Shown piece after piece: positions 21,392-33,501 of a stretch of 64,000 nucleotides of DNA. The position numbers and the translations under genes are program-made. The DNA comes from Ceratotherium simum simum (taxonomy: Eukaryota > Chordata > Mammalia > Perissodactyla > Rhinocerotidae), in the NCBI RefSeq assembly GCF_000283155.1, contig NW_004454193.1, positions 9,363,693-9,427,692 on the forward strand, read 5' to 3'. The notes under the pieces were generated by a model. The model saw only the letters and a list, made by a program, of their open reading frames with translations. It did not search any database and had not been told where the DNA came from. The first letter of the stretch is position 1. Each line of letters starts with the position of its first letter.

Positions 21392-24300
21392 CTGTGACAG
21401 AGGACAGAAGGCTTCAGGTCTTAGAAAACCTTGCTTTCTTTTTTACCATATCCTTGTGCCATTTACTGTTTGTTCTAGAAATGTTTTACACTGGTTCTCA
21501 CTGAAAATGGGGTGAATTATAGGATACTATTTCCAATCTAGGCAGCCACCACCACAAATTCCAACCAGACGACTTTTATTATACAGATTATTTGTAGGTT
21601 TCTGCAGTTTGCCTGTAGCTTCCTGGTTCCCATTCATTTTCTTGCCCCTTCCCAGTTCTTTGACTAAATCCTCCCTCTCTTTTGGTTTCTCCTTCCTCAA
21701 ATGTTGATATTTCTTTCCTTTCTGGCTCACATTCTTCCTTCTCTCTATTTTGCTTCCGTCCTTCGTTTAAGCTGCTCCCTCCCACCCACAGTCGTGCTAG
21801 GGTCAGAGTCACACTTCCCCGGGGGCACGTGGGCTGGGTTCAAAGCTTTTCCACTCTGGGACCTGCTTGTCAGTGCACCTGCTCCCCAGTCCCCGCCCAG
21901 GCCCTGGGCCTTCCCCGTGCCCATGGGAGCACTCCTCAGGGACTCAGGAATTCTGTCACACAGACCTTCTCTCACTTCAGCTGAGTGCGTAGATGCTTGG
22001 CACACTTAGCTAGATTTGTGACCCCGGCACTTTACCTAATTCTCTCTGAGCTGAAGTGGGGATACAGTTAATGCCTATAACACAGGCAGAGCTCCCAGCA
22101 CAGTGACTGGTACACAGTATGCACTCAGTAAAGAACTAGCTATTGTTATCTTGGTTTCTAGAATAGGCCATCATTTTTATGTGCAAAATTGAGAAATATG
22201 GGAAAAGCAACAAGACAACTACCAGGTATAATTTTACCTTACCTGCCACGTCCCCCAGGCCTTTTCTTAAAGGAATACCCCCACCCCTCACAGAATGGTC
22301 CATCTTGGTCCAAGAGGGGGGTTGTCATCCAAAGGCTGGCCAGCCACCTTGGACCTGTGTGGCCTGCCTGTCTAGAAGAGCTGGTTGCTCTCGCTGTTTG
22401 GACTGTGGCATGGAGGGAGGGGGGTTACAGTTGACAAAGGGAAACAGTCTGAACAGACTCAACAATGAGAAGCAGAGAGGCAAAAGAGTGGCCACCTCGG
22501 CCCCTGCCCATTCCCATCCTCTTTCACTAAGGCTCCCTTTCTCTGAGGAGGCCACACTAGAACAGACATGCAGGCGAATGGGAGAAGAACGGAGCGACTC
22601 TGCAAGCAGGGCGGCACGGAGGCTGGCTCTGCAAGGCTGCCGTAATTCCCTGGTAGTCCCACGGCCAGACCCACGAGGATGACATTCTGGACTTTCCTGT
22701 GTTTCTCATTAGATGGAGAGGAATGCTTTAGCATAGAATTCTTGATTTTTCTGTTTTTCACAATCTACTGTTTTCACCCCAATGCTGCCACACAGCAGAG
22801 GGTAGCGATTTCATCCCAGAGTCCCGGCTGGTCATCCTGGGCCTGGTGAACAGGCTGTTGTCTGCATCCTACTATGTCTGCCTGGGGAAGAGAGGCTCTC
22901 TGGCCAAGAGTGGTGTGGTCTCCCGTCCTTTCACCAGCCCCATTCCCCGTTTGTTTTAACTGTGGTTTTATAGCTTGAGGAAGAAAAAGAATGCAATTCA
23001 GGACAAATAGTTTGATGAGTGGTTGTTGGTAGACATCCCCGGCTATTGCGTGGTTTTGCAAGTTGCCATTCCACCCAGTGCTTTTCCTCTTCCCCGTAAC
23101 CTGTGGGGCTACGACTTCTGAGGCATAAGCATCTGAGACAAAAGTACCAGGTGCTCCTCTGGAGCAGCCCTGCCCCATCTCCCAGGGGAGCAGCCTCAGC
23201 AGAGAGGGGCTCTTTCATTGCATGATCCTCAACCTCGACATTCAGCAAAAGCCCTAACAGTTGTGGGCAAAAAGGGAGGGTGAGTTCAGAGTGATTCTGC
23301 CCTTGTTAGGTTTCTGGGGACCCATTAGGCAGATACTGAACCTGGCTGGTTTATTCTGTATACCAGAGTTTAACTGTCAGTGTTTTTTTCTTTCTTGGTA
23401 TTACATACAATATGGTGCTTTCTACAACTGACAGCGTCTTAGATTCATTGAAGTATGGATGGAACGGCTGATGGCAGGATTTGTTAAATAGCGATGTCTT
23501 CTACTGTGTTTTGACACACTATCTAACTTAAGAAGTTGCTACAGTCCTCCACCTGGCAGAGAGCCCAGTACAAATTAGGTGCTCAGTAAATGCTGAACCG
23601 ACTTTGGAAGGGCAAACTGATTGCTTAATGAAAGGCAGTTCTTCACGCTTTCACAATGAAATGACTTTTAAAAAGAATTGTCTGCATATGTGTATTCATT
23701 TTCCCTTTCTCGAAAAAACCTTCCCTAGATCCTCTGGAAAAAATATTTCCCCATCAGGGGATCCTGAAGGTTACTTCGAGGAGAGTGGGTGATCAGCATC
23801 TTGGAAATGACAACTTTAGAGTAGAGGAGAGAAACTCTGCCTGGAAATCTGGTAGAGCTGGGTTCTCGTCTTTACTCGAACATTTACTAATTGTGTGACC
23901 CTGGTAAGCCACACTCTTTTCAGGTGTGGATACGAGAGGGCCTGGACAGGTGTTTGTGAATTACATGCATTTTCCTGAGGCACTGGGACAGCCACATCTG
24001 TACAGCCCTCATCCAGGCGGAGGGCAAGGCTTCTTACAGAAAAAAAAAAAACCAAACCAATAACTGATGAGCAATAGCACCAGAGTCCAGGTCCCGTAGA
24101 TGCTGAAAACAGTGACCCACACCGTAGACGTGTGCAAAGTATGTCTGCCTGCATGGTTTGGACACACGCTTGCAAACTTTTAGCTTGTGAAAAGACATCT
24201 GTAACTTAGCCATGCTTAATCCTGTTCCACTGAAAATGGTGCCTGGTTAGTCCATTCAGCAGATTTTTATTGAGCACTTGCTATCTGCCAAGTGCTGTTG

Positions 24301-27300
24301 ACCTTGGAGACAGCCGTGAATCCCAAGTGACAGTCCCTGCCCTCACGGAGTTCATGACCCCCTTGAAGTGACCCCTGCTTACTCCCAGCATTTAGCCTTT
24401 ACTCCATCATGTTCTTACCAAGCAGACGGCATCAGTTTCCTGCTGTATGTGATTGCCACATCCTGTTTTCTGGAATTGGTGTAAGGGACACGGGTAGATG
24501 TCTTTCACGGAGATTTTCCTCAGGATACTCATCGTCATGTGATTTCCTGTCTGGACCATGTAACAGAGAGCCCAAGAATTATTAACAAGAAGACATCCCC
24601 TATTCAACTCAACTCCAGCTCACATATCCAGATGGGAATGAGTAGAAAATGTTCTGATAAACCTTTTCTCCTCATAAAAACCAGAGCCTGTGTCTGAATT
24701 TTTGCTGAAAACTACCTTTGCTTTGAACTTGAATGTGAAAATAGGGAGAGAACGTATTCATTCTTCCTTCATGTCTATAGAGAATACATTTCCTTGTTTA
24801 TTTCCCAAGAATGAAAGAAAACAAGGATGGCTTGGACAAGAAGACAATCAGCTCTAGTTCAGGGAATAATGTCCCCTGGCCCCTCCATAACCTTGCACTC
24901 ATCTCAGGCTGTCCACTGCCTGTGTACTTCCAATTTTAGTGTAGGACTAGAAGAAAAAAGACCGAAAGTAAGAATGACCACAGAAAGGACAAGCCCTGGG
25001 AATCTTGGCTGATTAGGTGAGGATTCCAGCCTAACTCTAGAACCTCCAGCAACCTGAATGTTTAAGAGAAGCCCTAGAACAGTTCATCCAAGTCACCCCC
25101 ATTGCTATAGCACACACACAGCCTCCTCTAGAAGAAGGAAGGCATTAACTGCAGATGTGGGATTCCATCCTGCCACCCAGCAGTTCCACAAGGCTGGTGG
25201 CTTATGCTGCTTTCTGCTGAGGAAGCAGATGGCCTGGACCAGGTTGTTGAACTGCATCGCCGTGTCTGTCTTCAGGAGGGCTATGTTATTGCTCATTGTT
25301 TTGTTATCAAAGTCCTCATGGATGATGATGGTATTGACTGGATACTCTTCATGAGCAATCACTTTGGCATCCATCTTAGCTATTCCAACTATAGCAACAG
25401 CGTCCTTCCTGGAGAGAGAGCAGGGGAATCTTGAGAAGCCAAAGTACCAAGGAAGCTTCACACTTCCTTGTTTTCATATTTACTATTTTTCATCCTGGAA
25501 CACTCATGTAACTCCTCTTCCCTGGGCTAATTTTTACTCACCCCTTTGGATCCAGTCCCCGGGAAATTTTCTCTGAACCCCTAGGCTTGTGTCCTCCTTT
25601 GTGACCCCATAGAATCTTGGGGATTCTTCTATCTTAACATCATTTGTCCCCCCACTCAAGATAATCTGTTATGTTATGGCTGATTATCTTTTTTTCTATG
25701 CATAGTTTTTTTTTTACATAGTTGTAGTCATACCAAAGATGTAATCTTGACTCTTGATTTTAGCACTTAGCATTTTAATATAAGCATCTTTCCGTCTTAT
25801 GTACTCTATAAATACACTTTAGAGAAATTCTGATTTTACTAATGATGGGGTTCAGTTGGGTATTTTCCCTTTCTCCTCTTGGGAGTCACCCAAAGAACTA
25901 CGACAATGAGAAACAAATGCAAACACCACAAAACTAAGAGACACTGGAGAACCCAAACCTCAGCATCAGAAGAAGGGCTGACAAAGCAGTGAAGGACAGC
26001 AGGAGTGCGGGGAGTTACCGATGACACCTACTGCCACAGAGTCAGAAAAGGCTGGCTGAACACGCTTCTCAGCAAAGTGGAAAGAAAAGACATAAAACCA
26101 TCACCCAAATGAAGGCCCATATGGAAGCAGCATAAAGGAGAACAGAGACCACAGAATAAGGGACACAATGAAGGACACAGAAGGCAGGACTGAGAAAAGT
26201 GACCACAATGAAATGGACACTAACAAAGATTTTTAGAGGCTAGAGAGGAAAATGACAAATAGGGCAGTCAACGGGGAGTCAGCAGACCACAAAGAAGATA
26301 AAAAAAATAATCAAACAGGAAAAATATTTCAAGATATAATTTAAGAAAGTTTTCTTGAAATAAGACTTGAATCTACACTTTGGGAGAACACTCTACATCC
26401 TAGGGAAAAAGCGATACGGAATGATCAACACTGAGACATGTCCTTGTCAGCTCCCAGCAGGAAACAGATGGCAAACTCAAATAAGGTAAATTGAGGAAAG
26501 TTTAATAAAGAGACTCTTTACACAGGTTCCAGCAGGATGTGGGGAAATCACAAGGAGTAGTGTAGTACACTGGGTACTGGTGGCGTCTGCAGCTTCCTGC
26601 TGATGTAACAACAGGGTGCTGGCACCACTCTAGGCTCTGGGCGAGGGGAGGGAGTGGTCAGACAGAGCTGAGGGGAGTGGGTCACTTGGCTGGAGGAGGC
26701 AGCCAGTCTGTGGTATCCCTCAGGGGACTAAGGATCTTGACCTCACTCTCGCCGCTGCCTCTAATCTCGTGCCTGTGCTCCCCTTGGCCAAGCCAAACTG
26801 GAACCGAGAAGGCAAGAATGCCCATTGGTGTAACCCACACAGGTCAGCCTCCTGGGACCCAGCAGGGTTAAAAAGAGTAGAGAGTGGAACTGGAGGGGCA
26901 AGTGGGAGAGATCAACATAGCTAGGAAAGTGGCTGGACTTCAGTGACAAAGAAGCAATCCTTGGGCATCCAGACAGAAACAGATTAAGTCAGACTTAAGC
27001 CTTAAGTTTGGCCATCTAATTTATTGTCTAACCTGGGGAACGTGTGAGAGTGAAAGGGAACACTAACAGCAGGATACTAGGATAACAGGTGTGAACCAGG
27101 GCTCTCCCAGGCAGACTAGAATGTGCGGTCACCCACCTTTAGAGGAAAAAATCAGACTGGTTTCAGACTTCTCCACAGCAAGATTTAATATCAAAATGCA
27201 GGGGGTGATGCCTGTTAAATCCTCAAAAGGAAAGAAGGTGTGATCCATGAATTTTGTACTTCAGTGGTCATTCAGGTTGAAGGGCACATTTCTGAATATG

Positions 27301-30300
27301 CAAAAACCAAGGAAATACGGTTCTTGGGAGCCCTTTAAGAAACTACTTGACGACAACTCTTAGCCGATTCTAGTGTTGAGTGGAGAAAATCAAGCAAAAG
27401 GACTGTAAGTATGGAACTCATTACAATATTGGACTAAAATGAAAAGAAAAACTTTTTAATATTTAGATTAGAGTAAAAACATAAATCCTGACAATCATCA
27501 AATGGTATAACTAAAGCTGAAAAGAAAGTCAGAGGTAGGTATATACATCAATTTTCTCATCTTCTCCTCATCTTTTATAGGAATCTAAACATTTATTTAT
27601 AGCTAATATGTGAATGAATAAGGGTGTGCAAATATGTATATGAATTGAGGTAAATATTAAAGCACGTATATAATCTATTAAAATCGGGTGACGGAGGAGA
27701 GGAAGGAAGAAGTGAGAAGACAGGAATTCTGGCATCGGGCCCAGCAGAGGGTCCGGAGGACGGCCCGGAAAGAAGCAGAGGACTGAGGTGTCTTCTACGA
27801 AATGACAGCTCTAAGACAAACACCAGAATGAAAATGTAAACTTTCCGGATGTGTCAGAAGAGACACACAAAACAAAACAAGCGCCACATAGTGAAAGAAA
27901 AACAAGAAGCAATAAAAACAGAAAACGTAACCTAAAATAAAAACAAGAAGCAGAAGTTTCATTCTGAACATCCATTCAGAGCAGAAGAGCATGAAGAAAG
28001 ACAAAGAAAGGCTCTCAACGATGCGAAAGCATTCAGTCCACAGTGAAGACCTCGCCGTTATAAATATCTGCAGCAAGCGAGACAATGTTCACAAAGTAAA
28101 AACTCCAGGAAACAGAAGGAGAAAAAGCCAGAAGCCTGTTCATGATAGGAGATTTTAATTCACCTCGGTCAGCGTAGGACAGATCAAGTAGACTCCCTTC
28201 CCCAATTTTATATATTAAATTGTACACCAAGGACGGAGAATGGACTTTAAATTGACCCGTGGAAAATATTCACATGGACCACACAGAGTAGACCACAAGG
28301 ATAACTGCAACACATTCCTAAATAGATCACCATGACGTATAACTGAAAATTAAATAATGCCAGGAAACAAAACACCCTGCCAGCTGGATATTTAAAAACC
28401 CTGTCTTTAATAAAACCTGGAGTCCGAGACGACATCAAAACCAAAACGGCAGACCAAATAGAAAATAGCAATCATGAACACACTACACTGAAAGCAGAAC
28501 TTCTCTGGAGGGCTGGTTGGCAATAGCTACCAAGATTCAGCCCAGTCCTTCCACTCCTAGGTTATTCATGCTGCAGTATACTTGCCTGTGTGTGAAATAT
28601 CGTATCTACAGGTACATCTACTACAGCGTTTTTTGGTACTAATAAAAGGTTGGAAATGACCCACATTTCCCTTATCAGAGGACTGTGTAATTATGGTACA
28701 TCTAGCATGGGATACTGTGCAACTGATGAAAAGAATGTGGCAGCTCTCTGTGTACTGACAAGATCTCCAACATTCACAATAGAGTGGAAAAAGCTACGAG
28801 TGGACTAATGTGTATGGTATGCTACCAGTTGTATTGGGGGTGTTATAGACTGAATTGTGTCCACCCGAATTCACCGGTGAAGCCCTAACCCCCAATGTGA
28901 TGGTATTGGGAGATAGAGTCTTTAAGGAGGTAATTAAGACTAAATGAGGTCACAAGGGTGGGCCCTAATCCAATAAGACGGGTGTCCTTATAAGAGGAGG
29001 AAGAGACACCAGGAGTGTGCACACAGAGGAAAAGCCACGTGAGGACACAGTAAGAAGGCAGTGCTCTGCAAGCCAAGGAGGGAGTCCTCAGGAGAAACCA
29101 ACCCTACTGACACCTTGATCTTGGACTTCTAGCCTCCAAAACGGTGAGAAATAAACTTCTATTGTCTAAGCCACCCTGTCTGTATTTTGTTATGGGAAGC
29201 CCTAGCAGATTAATACAGGGGGAAAAGAAAATTCTCTACAGGTATATAGATATCCACAAATGCATTGAGTATTTAAGGAAGAGCCAAGAAACTGGTGACA
29301 GAATATGGCTCAAGGGAGGGATACTGGTGACTGAAGGGCAGAGGAGGGAGGGGGTTGCTTTTCATTCTATACTCTGGCTCCTCATGAACATTATACTATA
29401 CTTGTATTTTCACTTAAATACATGTATTTTCAATTTAAAAATATAAATTATATGTTAAAAAATTCAGCAGCTGCCCAATATTCCATCAAGGGTTTATACT
29501 ATAATTTGTTTGTCCAATTATAGTAATTATACTCTCTCCCCCATACTCTGTATGTAGATATATATAGTATATAGTGTATAAATAGTATATATAATACCAT
29601 ATATAATAGTTAATATATAATATACAACATACATAATACTATTAATATATATCATTTATATACTATATATTATACATAATATATATTAAATGTGGTATAT
29701 ATTATATGCTATATATATAAAAGAGTAATATACTATTATTTATCCATGATAATTGGACATTATGTTTCTAGTGTTTTTTGTATTATTAACCATCCTATGA
29801 ACAACTTTGTGCATAAAACTTTTCTGGTAGTTGAGATTATTTCCTTAATGTTTATTCCCAAAAGTGAAATTTTTGGGTCAAAAAGTGAAATGTTTTTCAA
29901 AAACATTATTCATTTAATGACATTCATGAGTTTTTTTTTTCTGGTTTGAAAGAATGCACATTTATTGTAAAGAATTTGGAGACTATAGAGAGGTTCGAAG
30001 AAGAAAACAGACATCCTGTGCGTTCTGAGCATCCAGAGAAAACTGCTCTTAAAGTGTGTGCATGTCTCCTTCAAGTCTTTTCTCTACATACGTGTATTTG
30101 TTCAGTCACGTTGTCAAGGCCCCGGGTAAGTGTTTTAAGGTAAGGGCTCCTATCAATTCGCTTAACAAGATAAGCCGTAGGGACCTCTGGTATCAAGAGT
30201 TGGTGTCTCTCTGATTGCAGTAAAATGGGAAGGAATTTCCTTCCCGTAGAGGGTGGAGGAACAATCATTTCACTCTGCAGTTGCGCAGCTGGCATTCCTC

Positions 30301-33300
30301 ACAGCAGGGAAGACACCAGACTGTGCTAACCTTAGCAGCTGGTGATTCTAGGACCCCAAGACTCATGGCAGAGCAAGCGCCGAGCCGGTAAAAGCCTTGT
30401 CGCCCTGTCGCCAGGAATCCACCTTCCAGGCCTTCCCAAGATGAGCAGCAAACAGAGCATCCCCCTGCCCCCCGGGACTGTGTAGGCCCCAACGACAGGG
30501 GTACTGGCCTGTTCTGAAAGGCGGATGCGATGCTGAGGATCCAGAACTCACTGAGGATGGTCCCGAAAGCCAGGTGGGTGTACTGGGAATCCTGCAGCGA
30601 CACCACCCACGGGAACTCCTTGTCGTTGACCAAACCCTCCTCGGAAGTTTCCATAACGTTGGTATTCTGGACGCCACAACCTGCAGATGGGGTGCGGGGG
30701 CTCAGTGCCGGGGCAAGGAGTCCGTGGCCAGTGGCGACCACCACACAGCAGACGTCAGGACCCCCTCTCCTGCTGGTTCCCACTCCTCCTGGCTCCCCAT
30801 CTTGGTCACCACTAACTCTACCACTCCCGTTTCTTTTCCTAGTGGGTCTTCTTCCCCGTAAAAGAAGCTTGGTGGCATTTTGAATCTAAACATAACGTCA
30901 GGGCACCAATAATCACTCTCCTCTTTTGAGCACTTAGCAGCATACGCTAGGCAGTGTCTGAAACCCTTCATACATCAGTGTAGTCTGGGACTCTGAGAGT
31001 CCTCAAGACCCTTTCCGAGGTCTGCAAGGTTAAAGCTATTGTCATAAGAAAACTAAGACAGAATTTGCTTTTTTCACTCTCATTCCTAGGAGAAAGTGGA
31101 ATTTTTCAGAGGCTACATGATGTCATCGCTCTCATGGCTAATAGCATGTGTGGACCTGTGTATTCCTGTGTTTTAAATTTTTCCCAGCTTTAATTTCTAA
31201 TATGGTAAATATGGAAAGATATAGCTCCATAAGCAAAAATTCTTTTGGGGTGCTCAGTAATTTTCAAGAATATAAAGGGGTCCTGAGACCAAAAAGTTTG
31301 AGAACTGATGATATACACTTCTTCCTACAATTCCTCCAGCAGAACTAGAGGTGGACATCGTCATCATTCTCAGTTTGCAGATGAGAAAATCACATTTTAG
31401 AGCAAATAAGCACTTGTCCAAGTCATACAGCTGGTAGGATATAGGGCCAGATGAATCCAGACTCCATACACTCTGAACCCCTCACAGTACATGTTCCAGC
31501 CACATCTCATATCCTCAAATTTGCCCTTGCTCTTCCCCACTCAGGCTGTTGGCGTGCGTGGCTCCCCTCACTGTGTCTGTTTTGCCTGCCAACGTATCCC
31601 CAGGGGTTAGCACGGTGCCTGGCACACTGTAGGTGCCCAATACATTACCTGGTGAATGAACAACAGCGTTCTGCCCACCAAGAACTCCCTGACATCTTGT
31701 CGTCAAGGGGGTCAGAGGTCCCGCCAGGTGGAGGCTGTCTCTGGCCCACCCAGGCCTGCTTGGCCTTTGCCTTCTCAAGCCCTTGAGTGGGTCATCTCCA
31801 ACTGCAGAGTCTCTTGGGAAGTTGGGACTTTGTTTCAAATGAGAGTTAAATGTTGACTAAGTTTTAAATAATATTATTCCCCTGCCAGTCCTGGGTTGAC
31901 CCAATATATCTGTATTGCTCTGTATTTTTTTTTTAAAGTTCCATATTCATAAAGTCATGGAGAGTATTAGAATGATAGAACAGGAAAGACCCTTGAAACT
32001 CAAGACCCCAGGTTGGATGAGCTGAGCCTCCTACTTCTCAGGCTCCATTATAGGATGGCGTCCACACAGGGTGTTTTGCTCTCCCTGGCTGCTGACCCCC
32101 TTCACTGCCCCATGCCCCCCCCTCGCCAGTCGATATGCCCTGTCCTGATGAGTCCCTGAGGTGTCCATCTTATCCTCACCTGGGATGGGGCCTGAGCACT
32201 GGCATTTTTCAAAAGCTCCCTGGGTAGATTCTAATGTGTATTCAGAGTTGAGAACCACTAGTGTTTTAGGAAGGCCCTGGATGCAGTGTCCCAAGTCCAG
32301 TTGGTCCCTATGCTGTGAGACCTGGGGCGAGCCACTTCACCTCTCTGGGCCTCCGTTTCCTCTTTTGAAATGTGAGATAACGCACTCCTTGGAGTTGTAA
32401 AGATCACATGAGGTGAGGTTATAGAAGGTGCTTTGCAAGCTGTATCCCCGTGACTGATAATACTAAAGCCAAGGGCAGAATGGACGATTCCATTTTGTTT
32501 TTAATGTAAACCACTGCTCTGATTGCTGTTTGTAAATCCCAAACTACAAGTCCCCACTGCTTGTTTCTAAATGGGTGGACCTGGGTCCTGGGTGTCACAT
32601 GATGGGTACCAACAGCTGACTAGGTCAGGTCTTTGGTGGCTGCTTTTTCAGCCATTCATCCAACCTCACACACAGCCCTGCCAGGTGCTGAGCTAGGGGC
32701 TGGGCTTACAGGGAAGGATTTTAGGATCCTGTCCCCGCCCTGGGGGAAGTCACAGTGCATGGGGAGACAGACACACTGAAGAGTGATAGCCATACAGAGA
32801 GACTCGTGACACAAGGGGTGTGCCCAGAGTATACGGAAGAGGGGGCATGGGCTCTGCCCAGAGCCTGAGGTCTGGGAGGGCTTCCCCAGGGGGTGACCTT
32901 TGAGGTGAGCACCAAGGACAGAGTTTCCAAACCATGAGGCTAGAGTTGCTTGTAACATTCAGTATAGTCATTAAAGGACCACAGCAGACCTCTCCATGAT
33001 AGGGGATCGTGTGACCAAACATCTCTATGAATTGACACTTAGAGACTTTGCTGGAACAGTGACAGACCTGGTTGTTAGCAAGATGATGCCTATGAGGCCA
33101 CCAAGGGCTTTGGAATCACCACAGACAGGAATTCTGGCTTTCTCATGGGACATGGTAATCTGTGGTGAATGAGGCATTAACCCACCCTTCCTAACCCAAC
33201 AAGAGCCTACTGGTGTGTGATGACTTGTGCTTTTTCAAAGCTCTAGTTGGCTAGTTCATGTGACCTTAAAAAAGCCTTGGAAGGCCGGGATGTAATGAGG

Positions 33301-33452
33301 AAATCTGCCCCAGAGATGAAATGTTTGCCCTCGGTCACTTGCCTGAGGCCTTCTAAGAGGAGGGAGAGGCCCTTTCTGTGTGTTGTGGACATCACTTGGT
33401 CTCCTGGGGGCTGCAGGGAGGAGTAGGCTAGGAAGGTAGGGGGTTCTCCTCT

Positions 33453-33501
<49 letters not shown>

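Noticed and set aside
24551..24607. Upstream extension MNRGCLLVNNSWALCYMVQ of the fourth PRSS54 coding exon
   Set aside because: It is intron sequence before the ATGGTCCAG acceptor; human orthology joins TSA directly to TGNH.
30265..30508. Extension of the PRSS54 second coding exon past 30509
   Set aside because: The frame stays open (PVPLSLGPTQ...), but orthologue alignment and phase to the next exon place the boundary after AACAG; the extension is intron.
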